Below, piece after piece: positions 17,833-28,124 of a stretch of 64,000 bases of DNA; positions within the stretch are counted from its first letter, which is position 1, and each line of letters starts with the position of its first letter. Source of the stretch: an uncultured Agathobacter sp. (GTDB taxonomy: Bacteria > Bacillota > Clostridia > Lachnospirales > Lachnospiraceae); the NCBI GenBank assembly GCA_934307695.1, contig CAKRCS010000012.1:1-64000 (forward strand). Reading direction: 5' to 3'. The notes under the pieces are model-generated. The model saw only the letters and a program-made list of their open reading frames with translations, ran no database searches and was not told the DNA's origin. Position numbers and translations under genes: made by a program.

Positions 17833-18495
17833 ATGAAATTTGACGCAGGAAACAGAATTTTTACTTTTTTATCCAAGATGGTTGATACGGTAGCTTTGAG
17901 TGTGCTGTGGGTGGTGTTCTGCCTGCCGGTGTTCACGGTCGGAGCGGCTTCAACGGCATTCTATTACACAATACACAAAGCACTTGTGCGCAGCAGAGGC
18001 TATATCTGGAGAACCTTCTGGGAGAGCTTTAAGTCGAACTTTAAGCAGGCAACATTAACCTGGCTGATCCAGCTTGTGGTACTTGTGGTGTTCGGACTTG
18101 ATGTCATGATCTTGCGGAGCATGGCAAGCCAGGGAAGCACACTGTACACGGTACTGCTTTATATTTTCTATGTGCTGATGGCAATCGCGATCGTATGGTG
18201 CTATTACACGATTGCATACCAGGCGAGATTTGAAAATACGATACGCAACAGCATGATAAATGCAGGGGTGATCGCATTCCTAAATCTGCCATGGTCATTG
18301 CTGGTTTTTGCAATTTTTGTGTTGGCGGTACTGATCGTTTTCACGATACCGGTTTTTATTTTTCTGATCCCTACGGTGCAGTTCCTGCTGTATGATACGA
18401 TCTTAGAGCGTATTTTCCGCAAGTACATGAAGCCGGAGGACTTAGAGCGCGAACTCGAAAATGACGCGCTTGATAAAGAATCCGATATTTTTTAA
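17833..18495 (+). CDS. YesL-like DUF624 membrane protein
   Basis: 220 aa with about five hydrophobic segments. The N-terminus MKFDAGNRIFTFLSKMVDTVALSVLWVV and the motif GAASTAFYYTIHKALVRSRGY are characteristic of the DUF624/YesL family. Members often sit beside sugar ABC transporter genes, and their function is not established. Here it follows aroK after 14 nt and overlaps the 3' end of the convergent antiporter gene by 4 nt. Confidence 0.8.
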   Translation: MKFDAGNRIFTFLSKMVDTVALSVLWVVFCLPVFTVGAASTAFYYTIHKALVRSRGYIWRTFWESFKSNFKQATLTWLIQLVVLVVFGLDVMILRSMASQGSTLYTVLLYIFYVLMAIAIVWCYYTIAYQARFENTIRNSMINAGVIAFLNLPWSLLVFAIFVLAVLIVFTIPVFIFLIPTVQFLLYDTILERIFRKYMKPEDLERELENDALDKESDIF

Positions 18496-20087
18496 ATTCC
18501 CCTGTTTATGACGAGCATATCTCCGGTCTGCAGGCGGACGTTGCCGTTTGGAATGATGACCTGACCGTTGCGCTGGATCATGATGACAATCTCATCCTTT
18601 CTGCGGGGAATGTCAGACAGAAGCATATTATTGTAGGTATCGTCCTCGTCAATTACCTTTTCCACAAGCCGGATGCCGCTTACCTCATCCGGGGTAGTAG
18701 CACTTAAGACAAGGACATCACCGCGCAGGATATCAGTTTCTCCGTTTGGAATGATATTCTGGCCATCACGCTTGATGAGGACGATCAGTGTCTCCGGCGG
18801 GAGCGTGAGGGTTTTGAGCTTGCAGCCGCACCACGGATGATTGTCCGGGATGGTAAGCTGGATGAACTGGATATCAACCTCCTCCGCGTAGTCGTTGAAG
18901 GTTTTCATGACATCCGAATGCTGGTCGATCATATCGAGCTTGCGGGACAGGAACGGAAGCAGCGAGCCCTGGAGCAGGATCGAGAACAGCACGATCATGA
19001 ATACGATATGGAAAATATCATTTTCCGTGTCGACGGCAAGGTATGCCATGATGGCGAACACGATGGAGGCTGCTCCGCGAAGCCCCGACCAAGAGACGAG
19101 AATCTGCTGCGATAGCTTACTCTTAAATGGAGTAAGCACCAGTGATACCGCGACCGGGCGGGCAATGAGCGTAAGCCATAGAAAGATGAAAAACGCAGGC
19201 ACGATCACATGCGGAAGCCGGGACGGAAAGGCAAGGAGTCCGAGCAGGAAGAAAATCAGCATCTGCATGAGACCGGTCAGACCGTCGAAGAAGTTAACCA
19301 GATTTTTCTTGTTGTTAATCTCTACATTTCCAAGAACAATGCCAACGATATAGGCGCTCAAAAAACCATTGCCGCCGAAATAGGACGGAAGCGCATAGGA
19401 CAGCAGGGCAATGCCAACAACAAAGATGGTGTCGAAGCCGGCAGTCTGGAACTTGATGCGGCGCAGCGCCCAGATGGATACGGCTGCGATCAGCATACCG
19501 AACAGCGTTCCGAAGGCAATCTGCTTGATGATGAGAACCACAATGTCGGACACCCCGGCACTTCCCTTGGCGATCGAGATAAATGTGACCGTCAGCATAT
19601 AAGCGCACGGATCATTACTACCGCTTTCCACTTCGAGAAGGGAGGCGGTATTGTATTTAAGGTTAAGCTTTTTGGAACGAAGGATCGAGAACACAGAGGC
19701 AGCGTCTGTGGAGGCGATAAGCGCACCGATAAGAAAGCTTTCTGTCCAGCTGATGTGAAGCGCAAGATGGCAGAAAACACCGGTAAGCATACAGGTTATG
19801 ACAACTCCGATGGTGGATAGCAGAACTGCTTTGACCGAGACAGACTTCGCACGCTTCCAGTTCGTTCCGAAACCGCCGTAGAACATGATAAAGATCAAGG
19901 CGATAGAACAGATCTGCTCCGCGAACGCATAGTTGTCAAATGGGATTTTCAGGATACCGTCCGAACCGAATACCATTCCCAGCACGATGAACGCCAGAAG
20001 CGTCGGTATGCCGATGCGGTTCGAGAAGCGGTTGAGCAGTATGCATGCAAAGATAACGAGCGTAGTGATGAGCAGGTATGTGTTCAT
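18492..20087 (-). CDS. cation/proton antiporter, CPA1 type with C-terminal TrkA_C-like domain
   Basis: 531 aa. The first about 390 residues hold 12-13 membrane segments with the CPA1 motif LLEVESGSNDPCAYMLT, containing the ND pair thought to carry cations and protons. The C-terminal about 130 residues are soluble with two TrkA_C-like halves (LPPETLIVLIKRDGQNIIPNG... and RRKDEIVIMIQRNGQVIIPNG), each ending in GD(V/M)LV. This matches the potassium/proton antiporter NhaP2/CvrA architecture, in which TrkA_C domains sense ligand. Whether the ion is K+ or Na+ is not readable. AGGGGGA lies upstream of the ATG. Confidence 0.85.
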   Translation of the reverse strand: MNTYLLITTLVIFACILLNRFSNRIGIPTLLAFIVLGMVFGSDGILKIPFDNYAFAEQICSIALIFIMFYGGFGTNWKRAKSVSVKAVLLSTIGVVITCMLTGVFCHLALHISWTESFLIGALIASTDAASVFSILRSKKLNLKYNTASLLEVESGSNDPCAYMLTVTFISIAKGSAGVSDIVVLIIKQIAFGTLFGMLIAAVSIWALRRIKFQTAGFDTIFVVGIALLSYALPSYFGGNGFLSAYIVGIVLGNVEINNKKNLVNFFDGLTGLMQMLIFFLLGLLAFPSRLPHVIVPAFFIFLWLTLIARPVAVSLVLTPFKSKLSQQILVSWSGLRGAASIVFAIMAYLAVDTENDIFHIVFMIVLFSILLQGSLLPFLSRKLDMIDQHSDVMKTFNDYAEEVDIQFIQLTIPDNHPWCGCKLKTLTLPPETLIVLIKRDGQNIIPNGETDILRGDVLVLSATTPDEVSGIRLVEKVIDEDDTYNNMLLSDIPRRKDEIVIMIQRNGQVIIPNGNVRLQTGDMLVINRGI

Positions 20088-20201
20088 AAAGTCCCCCTTT
20101 TTGAATCGTTTAGGAATATTTTAAGGGAGCATAGCTTGTTTTGTCAAATGAACTGGGCAGAAAACTTAAAAAGAAAACTATTTGGTATTTATTATTTAGT
20201 G

Positions 20202-20230
20202 TTGACATACAACGGGGGATGAACTAATAT
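20202..20230 (+). promoter_or_regulatory. promoter of the manganese-riboswitch transcript
   Basis: TTGACA (20202-20207) and TAATAT (20225-20230) with a 17-nt spacer, placing the transcription start near 20237, directly before the riboswitch aptamer. Confidence 0.75.
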
Positions 20231-20239
20231 TCTATTATT

Positions 20240-20332
20240 AGTAAGAGGGAGTAGTTAGCATCTTCGGGTGCAATAATAGTCGTCATCACGCCGAAAGGCC
20301 GGTTATTATTGGCAAGTAACGAGACTTTTATC
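20240..20332 (+). promoter_or_regulatory. yybP-ykoY (Mn2+) riboswitch
   Basis: The transcript begins AAGAGGGAGTAG, continues with a GCATC-TTCG-GGTGC hairpin, then a GTCGTCATCACGCCGAAAGGCCGG section and the distal GGCAAGTAACGAGACTTTTA. These are the conserved pieces of the yybP-ykoY aptamer, which binds Mn2+. Downstream is a cation antiporter, as expected. The last segment, GAGACTTTTATC, is shared with the terminator arm at 20321, so ligand-bound aptamer would prevent termination (an ON switch); that is inferred from the overlap. Confidence 0.85.
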
Positions 20333-20368
20333 TATCAATTTTTTTGATGCGATAAAGGGCTCTTTTTT
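20321..20368 (+). terminator. riboswitch-controlled intrinsic terminator
   Basis: GAGACTTTTATC (20321-20332) pairs with GATAAAGGGCTC (20351-20362) and is followed by TTTTTTT. The 5' arm belongs to the aptamer. A second hairpin (GCGATAAAGG/CCTTTATCGC) overlaps the 3' arm. Confidence 0.75.
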
Positions 20369-20401
20369 TATATTCTCCTTTATCGCAGGAAGGGAGAATC
20401 T

Positions 20402-21319
20402 ATGGAATATCTATTGTTACTCGTTGGCTTTGTGCTTCTGGTAAAGGGAGCAGACTTTTTTGTGGAGGGAAGTGCTTCCCTCGCGAAGATCATGCGCATT
20501 CCAAGCGTCATCATCGGTCTTACGATCGTTGCGATGGGAACGAGCGCGCCGGAGACTTCGGTAAGCATCAATGCGGCTTTAAATGGAAACAATGACATTG
20601 CGGTCAGCAATGTTATCGGCTCCAACATCTTTAACGGTCTGGTCGTTGTCGGGATCTGTGCCTTTCTTGCGGGATTCCGGACAAATAAGGATATACTTAA
20701 GAGAGATATGCCGATCAACATTGCTGTGACCGCGGTGCTCTGCGTGATGCTCATGGACGGCTCATTAAACCGGATCGAGGGAATCCTCCTTCTGTGCGGG
20801 ATGGTGGCATACCTTGCATATATGATCGTGTCCGCACTGCGAAGCCGAGAAGCGTCGGAGGAGACAAAGGTGGTCTCGCTGCCACGCAGTCTTGTGTTTA
20901 TTGCGGGTGGTCTTGCAGCAGTCATTTTCGGCGGAGATCTTGTTGTCGATAAGGCATGTGTGATCGCCACCAATTTTGGCGTGAGCCAGAATTTCATCGG
21001 ACTTACGATCATTGCGATCGGAACGTCACTGCCGGAGCTTGTGACCTCAATCGTTGCCACGCGAAAAGGTGACAGCGGACTTGCACTTGGAAATGCGATC
21101 GGCTCCAATTTGTTTAATATTCTATTCATTCTCGGAATGTCATCGGTTATCTCGCCGCTTACGGTGCTTCCGGAGTCCATCATCGATGCGGCAATTCTTC
21201 TTGTCAGCGCGGTCGTGCTGCTTGTGTTTGCACGCACAAAGCACTCGATGAGCCGCGGTGAGGGAGCGGTATGCGTGCTTATGTATATTGCATACACGGT
21301 ATATCTTTTTATAAGATAG
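20402..21319 (+). CDS. calcium/cation antiporter (CaCA family, YrbG-like)
   Basis: 305 aa, about ten membrane segments in two homologous halves. The alpha-repeat motifs are both present: MGTSAPETSVSINAAL...GSNIFN in the first half and IGTSLPELVTSIVATRKGD...GSNLFNI in the second. The Glu in each repeat binds the cation. Family members exchange Ca2+ for Na+ or H+, and several also move Mn2+. Control by the upstream Mn2+ riboswitch suggests that this one exports excess Mn2+ (inference). GGGAGA precedes the start. Confidence 0.9.
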   Translation: MEYLLLLVGFVLLVKGADFFVEGSASLAKIMRIPSVIIGLTIVAMGTSAPETSVSINAALNGNNDIAVSNVIGSNIFNGLVVVGICAFLAGFRTNKDILKRDMPINIAVTAVLCVMLMDGSLNRIEGILLLCGMVAYLAYMIVSALRSREASEETKVVSLPRSLVFIAGGLAAVIFGGDLVVDKACVIATNFGVSQNFIGLTIIAIGTSLPELVTSIVATRKGDSGLALGNAIGSNLFNILFILGMSSVISPLTVLPESIIDAAILLVSAVVLLVFARTKHSMSRGEGAVCVLMYIAYTVYLFIR

Positions 21320-21405
21320 AAATTGGATCAGGTGTATAATTTTTCCGGTTATCTCACACACTAGCTATACAGTATAGATGTAGAAAACAGGAGAATTTTT
21401 ACTAT

Positions 21406-21954
21406 ATGAAAGCAACAGGTATTGTCAGAAGAATCGATGATCTGGGGAGGATTGTTGTCCCGAAGGAGATCCGCAGGGTGCTGCGCATCAAAGAGGGTGA
21501 TCCAATGGAGATATTTACAAATCGTGACGGAGAGATTATGCTTAAGAAGTATTCTCCGATTGGTGAACTGCGGGAATTTGCATCGACATACGCAGAGAGC
21601 CTGTATGAGATAACCGGTGATCTGGTGTGTATTACGGACTGCGACAGTGTTGTGGCGGTCGCAGGGCCAAAGCGCAGGGAGTATGACGGCAAGCCTCTTT
21701 CGAAGGAACTTGAGCAGCTGATCGAGCGCAGGGGAAGCATTCAGGCAGGGGCTGCGGATACGGCATTTATCCGGATCACGGACGAGGAGCAGGAGAATTC
21801 GTGCCAGGAGGCGATCTCCACCATTATATGCAATGGCGACAGCATCGGCTCGGTCGTCCTCTATGGCAGGAATCCGCAGCGCTGGCAGCCGGACGTGGCA
21901 AAGCAGCTGGTGCGCACCGCTGCGCAGTTCCTTGGGAAACAGATGGAAGTGTAA
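21406..21954 (+). CDS. spoVT: stage V sporulation protein T
   Basis: 182 aa. The N-terminal AbrB/SpoVT DNA-binding domain (MKATGIVRRIDDLGRIVVPK...) is followed by a GAF-like domain from about residue 60 (DLVCITDCDSVVAVAGPKRREY). Length and domain order match SpoVT, the forespore regulator acting with sigma G. Its presence indicates an endospore-forming lineage. GGAG lies upstream of the ATG, and a TATAAT box near 21334 could be a vegetative promoter. Confidence 0.93.
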   Translation: MKATGIVRRIDDLGRIVVPKEIRRVLRIKEGDPMEIFTNRDGEIMLKKYSPIGELREFASTYAESLYEITGDLVCITDCDSVVAVAGPKRREYDGKPLSKELEQLIERRGSIQAGAADTAFIRITDEEQENSCQEAISTIICNGDSIGSVVLYGRNPQRWQPDVAKQLVRTAAQFLGKQMEV

Positions 21955-21999
21955 GGATAAAATGACGGCTTTTGAACCGGCTGTCATCTGTGAAATGAT

Positions 22000-24408
22000 A
22001 TGACGAAGAAAAAGAAGCAGAAGAAACACCGGGTATTTTGGTTTGTTGTAAAATTGCAGATCGTTTTGATGCTTTTGGTGCTGGGAGCACTGGGGTATTA
22101 CTTTTTCGGGGGATATGCAAGCCAGATTGCAGATTTCCAGAAGGAGGCAAAACAGCTTGTGGCTTCCTCGGACGAAAAGATGTTTATCCCATCGCAAAAG
22201 AGCGTTGTGTATGATGCAAAGGGCAACATGATTTCCGAGAGATCCGGGGAGAAGGATGCGGAGTACATCATGTATGAGGATATTCCCGCATCCTTTATTT
22301 CTGCGATCATCAGTATTGAGGACAAGAAGTTTTACAAGCACAATGGCGTTGACTACAAGGCAGTCGTGCGTGCCGCAAAGGCAATGGTGGTAAACGGGGA
22401 GATCACGCAGGGCGGAAGTACGATCACCATGCAGCTTGCCAAGCTGATCTTCATGGAGACCGGTACAAAGACATGGCAGTATAAGGCGAAGCAGATGTTT
22501 ATTGCGATGGAGCTGGAGAAACGGTATACCAAGTCGCAGATCATGGAGTTCTACCTCAACAATATCTATTTTGCAAACGGATATTACGGGATCGAGTCGG
22601 CGAGTCACGGATATTTTGACTGTGAGCCGAAGGAGCTGGACATATCGCAGGTCGCGTTTTTGCTTGCAATTCCGAACAGTCCTACATATTATGATCCGCT
22701 TGTGAACCCGGAGCATACGCTAAAGCGGCGGGATCTCATCTTAAAAAATATGTGGGAGGACGGAAAGCTCACCGATGACGCATATTATGCGGCAAAGGCG
22801 GAGAACATTGTCTTAAAACATGCCAAACGAAGCAGCATGGTGTGGAACAATTATGTGGATACTTATGTGTACCGCTGTGCGACAACGGCATTTATGGAAC
22901 AGCGGGGCTTTGAGTTCCAGAACTATTTTGATTCGGAAGAGGAGGAGCTGGCATACGATGCGCTGTACGACGAACTGTATGCGGACTGCCAGAAGGAATT
23001 GTACACGGGCGGATATTCTATATATACGTCCATTGATATGAATATACAGCAGGAGCTTCAGGATTCCATCGACACGGCACTTGCCGATTTTGCGGATACG
23101 ACGGATGAGGGAATCTATGATCTGCAGGGGGCTGCTGTGTGTATCGACAATAGCACGGGCTATGTTGTGGCGATCGTCGGCGGAAGAAGCCAGGAATACT
23201 CTACCTATACGCTCAACCGCGCCTATCAGAGCTACCGGCAGCCGGGAAGTGCGATCAAGCCGCTGCTCATCTACGCACCGAGCTTCGAGCGGGGATATAC
23301 ACTCGATTCGCTTGTGGTGGACGAGGAGATCGAGGACGGACCGCACAACGCCGGCAATGTATATTACGGCGAGGTGACTTTACAGACCGCGATCGCGAAG
23401 TCGATCAACACGGTTGCGTGGAAGCTGTACGAGGAGCTGACACCGGAGGTCGGACTGCAATATCTGAAAAATATGAATTTTTCGCAGATCATGCCGGAGG
23501 ATTACGGACTTGCAACGGCACTCGGCGGATTTACAAGGGGAGTGTCCCCGCTAGAGATGGCTGCGGGGTATGCAACGCTTGCAAATGATGGAATATACCG
23601 CGATCCGACATGCATTAAGACGATTCTGGATTCTGACCAGAATATCGTGTATGCGTCACAGCAGCTGCCGGCAGTAATCTATTCCGAAACGGCTGCCCGC
23701 ATGACAACAACGGCACTGGAATCGGTGATGGAAGAGGGAACCGGCAAAAAGAATAAGCTGGTAGATATGCCGTGTGCCGGAAAAACCGGTACGACCAATT
23801 CCAACAAGGATGGCTGGTTTGTCGGCTACACCCGGTATTATACGACCAGCGTGTGGGTTGGCTGTGACCTTCCTAAGACGGTGGACAACCTGAAGGGCTC
23901 TACATATCCGGGAAGCATCTGGAATACATTTATGACAAATATCCATGAGGGCTTTGCCTCGATGGATTTCCTTCCCTATGCGCAGCTGTCGGACGAATTC
24001 CGGGAGGCGCAGGAAGCGCAGCAGAACCGGCATCAGGCAGACGATGAAAACACGCCGGAGGATGGCGGCGCTGCCGGGACACAGGATGGCGGTAATACGG
24101 ACGGAGCTGGAGCAGATGATAACGCGGATGCAGCAGTCGGAGACGGCGGAGAGCAGGGCGGCGATAATGCGGATGAAGCCGGAACTGGTGATAGTGCGGA
24201 TGCAGCAGCCGGAGACGGCGGGGAGCAGGGCGACAATAATGCGGATGAAGCCGGAACTGGTGATAGTGCGGATGCAGCAGCCGGAGACGGCGAGGAGCAG
24301 GGCGACAATAATGCAGATGGGGCAGGAGCGGATGATGATGCCGCTGCTGCGGGCAGAGTTGACCGCGTAGATGCAGGCGGTGACGCAGCGGACGCAAATG
24401 GCTATTGA
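22000..24408 (+). CDS. class A penicillin-binding protein (transglycosylase/transpeptidase)
   Basis: 802 aa. A short basic N-terminus and one membrane anchor (about 10-33) are followed by the GT51 glycosyltransferase: SIEDKKFYKHNGVD with the catalytic Glu, GGSTITMQLAKL, and KRYTKSQIMEFYLNNIYF. The transpeptidase has Ser417-xx-Lys420 (SAIK), Ser468-Ile-Asn, and Lys595-Thr-Gly-Thr. It polymerises and cross-links peptidoglycan outside the membrane. The last about 100 residues are an Asp/Gly/Ala/Glu-rich tail made of 24-aa repeats, probably disordered. The ribosome site is weak. Confidence 0.92.
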   Translation: MTKKKKQKKHRVFWFVVKLQIVLMLLVLGALGYYFFGGYASQIADFQKEAKQLVASSDEKMFIPSQKSVVYDAKGNMISERSGEKDAEYIMYEDIPASFISAIISIEDKKFYKHNGVDYKAVVRAAKAMVVNGEITQGGSTITMQLAKLIFMETGTKTWQYKAKQMFIAMELEKRYTKSQIMEFYLNNIYFANGYYGIESASHGYFDCEPKELDISQVAFLLAIPNSPTYYDPLVNPEHTLKRRDLILKNMWEDGKLTDDAYYAAKAENIVLKHAKRSSMVWNNYVDTYVYRCATTAFMEQRGFEFQNYFDSEEEELAYDALYDELYADCQKELYTGGYSIYTSIDMNIQQELQDSIDTALADFADTTDEGIYDLQGAAVCIDNSTGYVVAIVGGRSQEYSTYTLNRAYQSYRQPGSAIKPLLIYAPSFERGYTLDSLVVDEEIEDGPHNAGNVYYGEVTLQTAIAKSINTVAWKLYEELTPEVGLQYLKNMNFSQIMPEDYGLATALGGFTRGVSPLEMAAGYATLANDGIYRDPTCIKTILDSDQNIVYASQQLPAVIYSETAARMTTTALESVMEEGTGKKNKLVDMPCAGKTGTTNSNKDGWFVGYTRYYTTSVWVGCDLPKTVDNLKGSTYPGSIWNTFMTNIHEGFASMDFLPYAQLSDEFREAQEAQQNRHQADDENTPEDGGAAGTQDGGNTDGAGADDNADAAVGDGGEQGGDNADEAGTGDSADAAAGDGGEQGDNNADEAGTGDSADAAAGDGEEQGDNNADGAGADDDAAAAGRVDRVDAGGDAADANGY
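24109..24340 (+). repeat. in-frame 72-bp tandem repeat in the PBP tail
   Basis: About three copies of a 72-bp unit encode an Asp/Ala/Gly/Glu-rich 24-residue repeat (DEAGTGDSADAAAGDGGEQG core). GGAACTGGTG recurs at 24181 and 24253. The unit is a multiple of three, so copy-number change would keep the frame. Confidence 0.8.
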
Positions 24409-24471
24409 TATAACCGGAAATTGCATGGTATAATTAAGACAATTCAAACAGAAAAGGCAGGAGGGTCTGGC

Positions 24472-25410
24472 ATGAAAAAATATGGTTTTGGAGTTGACGT
24501 AGGCGGAACTACGATCAAGATGGGCTTTTTCGAGACGAGCGGAGCACTGCTCGATAAGTGGGAGATTAAGACCAACAAGGAGAACAATGGCGAGTCCATT
24601 CTCTCAGATATTGCAAAGGCAGTTGATAATAAGCTGGCGCAGGAAGGCATTTCCAAGAGCGAGGTACAGGGAATCGGAATCGGTGTTCCGGGACCGGTAC
24701 GCAGCGATGGCGTGGTAAATGTCTGCGTCAACTTGGGCTGGGGAGTCATTGATGTGGCAACCGAGCTTGGCAACCTGACCGGGCTTCCGATCAAGGTAGG
24801 AAATGATGCCAACGTTGCAGCTCTCGGTGAGATGTGGCAGGGCGGTGCCAAGGGCTGTAAGGATGTCATTGTGGTAACACTTGGAACCGGTGTCGGCGGT
24901 GGAATCATCGTAGATGGAAAGATTGTTGCAGGACATGACGGGGCAGGTGGAGAGATCGGTCATATCACAGTCAATAACGATGAGATCGAGCCGTGTAACT
25001 GTGGACAGTACGGCTGTCTGGAGCAGTACACATCTGCAACAGGTATCGTTCGTATGGCAAAGAGAAAGCTTGCAAAATCATCTGAGGAGACAACTCTTCG
25101 CAACTTTAAGGAGCTGACCGCAAAGGATATCTTTGACGAGGCAAAGGCTGGGGATGCGATTGCCGGAGAGCTTGTCGATGAGGTTGGATCAATCCTTGGA
25201 TCTGCACTTTCCAATATGGCATGTGTTGTCAATCCGGAGATCATCGTAATCGGTGGAGGCGTGTCAAAGGCAGGAAGTATCCTGATCGACACGATCCAGA
25301 AGCATTTTGTGGAGACATCCTTCCATGCATGCCGCAATACAAAGTTCGCACTTGCATCCTTGGGTAACGATGCCGGAATCTATGGCTGCATGCGGATGAT
25401 ACTGGACTAG
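24472..25410 (+). CDS. glcK: ROK family glucokinase
   Basis: 312 aa from the ATG at 24472, with AGGAGGG upstream; the frame extends earlier without a plausible start. Landmarks are the phosphate-binding FGVDVGGTTIKMGF, a glucose-binding region (GNDANVAALGEMWQGGAKG), TLGTGVGGGIIVDG, and the ROK zinc motif CNCGQYGCLEQY. It phosphorylates glucose entering glycolysis. A TATAAT box lies just upstream near 24429. Confidence 0.93.
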   Translation: MKKYGFGVDVGGTTIKMGFFETSGALLDKWEIKTNKENNGESILSDIAKAVDNKLAQEGISKSEVQGIGIGVPGPVRSDGVVNVCVNLGWGVIDVATELGNLTGLPIKVGNDANVAALGEMWQGGAKGCKDVIVVTLGTGVGGGIIVDGKIVAGHDGAGGEIGHITVNNDEIEPCNCGQYGCLEQYTSATGIVRMAKRKLAKSSEETTLRNFKELTAKDIFDEAKAGDAIAGELVDEVGSILGSALSNMACVVNPEIIVIGGGVSKAGSILIDTIQKHFVETSFHACRNTKFALASLGNDAGIYGCMRMILD

Positions 25411-25430
25411 AAATGCATTAAGATGTACAT

Positions 25431-25465
25431 AAAAAATGCTCCACAGGGATACGATCCGTGTGGAG
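25431..25465 (-). terminator. intrinsic terminator for thiT transcript
   Basis: CTCCACA-G-GGAT...ATCC-G-TGTGGAG hairpin. On the minus strand it is followed by TTTTTT (25431-25436), so it ends leftward transcription from thiT, 166 nt past the thiT stop. Confidence 0.6.
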
Positions 25466-25547
25466 TTGAATATGCACTAGCGTGCCCACACGGGCGCGCA
25501 AAGAGTCACAAGGTGATTCTTTATTTTAAGGCTCTATGTCAAGCGTT

Positions 25548-25574
25548 GGGGTGTGATTCTAAGAATCACACCCC
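25548..25574. repeat. perfect 27-bp palindrome
   Basis: GGGGTGTGATTCT and AGAATCACACCCC (13-bp arms) are separated by one nucleotide. No T-run follows on either strand, so it does not look like a terminator. It lies in the 220-bp gap between glcK and thiT; nothing else is recognised there except the terminator at 25431-25465. Confidence 0.7.
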
Positions 25575-25630
25575 ATTGCTGGATTTGGAGCTATTTTTAT
25601 ATTTGCTCTGTTTTGTCAGGGCGTTACATA

Positions 25631-26200
25631 TTACTGGTTATTGGAACGGAACAGCTTCGGGGTGGAGTATGCGAGGATGCCGACGATCACAGCAAGGATC
25701 AGGGTATCCGGGATCATGTAGGAAGCATTGTATACAAAGCTGTAATGTACAGCGCTCATTCCTTCCGGTGCGTAGCTTTCCCACAGGAGCCATCCGGATA
25801 AGAAGCTGCATACGAATCTTAAAAATCCAACGATGACAGAACCAACGATGAAGCCAACCCTCTTGTTCTTTTTGAACAAGCCGGCAAACAGCGGAGCAAG
25901 TCCGAGTACGCTGAAGGCAAGCAGATAGTCAAGCAGGATGCAGCCGATCTGTGCAAGCAAGGTTGCGCATTGCATAACGTTGGAAAAACCGATGATCATC
26001 TGCAGAAGTCCGTGTACGAAGCCGGTAAAGCAGCCCCACTTGGTTCCGTTGCGAAGACCCATGATTACGAGTGGCAGCATTTCCAGTGTGATAGAGCCGC
26101 CGAACGGCATTTCATAGAACTTGATGTAGGACAGGATTGTCGCAAGTGCGATCAGCATTGCACCCTCTACCAGAATTTTGGTGTTTGATGTGTTTTTCAT
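25631..26200 (-). CDS. thiT: thiamine ECF transporter S component ThiT
   Basis: 189 aa with six membrane segments. Family features are EGAMLIALATILSYIKFYEMPFGGS near the N-terminus (helix 1), the LPLVIMGLRNGTKWG loop, and the C-terminal GWLLWESYAPEGMSAVHYSFVYNASYMIP, which carries the thiamine-binding aromatic and Glu residues. ThiT captures thiamine and works with a shared energy-coupling module encoded elsewhere. A TPP riboswitch immediately upstream supports the assignment. Confidence 0.92.
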   Translation of the reverse strand: MKNTSNTKILVEGAMLIALATILSYIKFYEMPFGGSITLEMLPLVIMGLRNGTKWGCFTGFVHGLLQMIIGFSNVMQCATLLAQIGCILLDYLLAFSVLGLAPLFAGLFKKNKRVGFIVGSVIVGFLRFVCSFLSGWLLWESYAPEGMSAVHYSFVYNASYMIPDTLILAVIVGILAYSTPKLFRSNNQ

Positions 26201-26236
26201 AAAAAAATCCTCCTTTGCACAATGCCAGGAGGAATT
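26201..26236 (-). promoter_or_regulatory. expression-platform hairpin over the thiT ribosome site
   Basis: On the minus strand TCCTCCT pairs with AGGAGGA, the thiT Shine-Dalgarno, and is followed directly by TTTTTTT and the ATG. The same hairpin could act as a terminator and also hide the ribosome site. It is the likely output of the TPP riboswitch. Confidence 0.6.
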
Positions 26237-26259
26237 TCTGATTTCGATTCATCATGAAA

Positions 26260-26340
26260 GCTTCCTTACGCCGGTACTAACCGGTTCAAGTAATGAGGGT
26301 CAATCAAAAGATTATCTCAGCCATAGGCACCCCTAGCATC
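26260..26340 (-). promoter_or_regulatory. TPP (thiamine pyrophosphate) riboswitch
   Basis: On the minus strand the aptamer reads CTAGGGGTGCC, GGCTGAGA, GACCC, then TTGAACCGGTTAGTACCGGCGTAAGGAAG. These are the conserved THI-box pieces in correct order. It precedes thiT by about 60 nt, so TPP should repress thiamine uptake. Confidence 0.93.
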
Positions 26341-26562
26341 ATCATTTAATATTGTCGCTTGCTAGAATAATACTTTTGACGGAAAACGTCAAGACAAAAA
26401 ATATCAAGAAATACTGCGATACTTTAAAAATGTAAACTGATACTTAAATAAATAAAGTGAAACATAAATTCACAAAAAATTCAAAACGAATCCAAAAAAC
26501 GCAAAAAAACTGTTTTTCTTTGTTTTTTTGCAAGACAAGTTAAGAAAACTTGCAAATTTCTC

Positions 26563-27984
<1,422 letters not shown>

Positions 27985-28029
27985 GAGCTGGACACCTTTT
28001 AAAGGGTATAAAATGTAATTAAGAATGCA

Positions 28030-28073
28030 AATAGGCTGTAAAGTTCTCTATTGAATTTTACAGCCTATTTTTT
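28030..28073 (+). terminator. intrinsic terminator of gdhA
   Basis: AATAGGCTGTAAA pairs with TTTACAGCCTATT (13 bp) followed by TTTT, 45 nt past the gdhA stop. Confidence 0.88.
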
Positions 28074-28124
28074 GTATAATGTATATGACAAGGCAAGCAT
28101 TTCTAGGAGTTGAAGATTAAAGGG

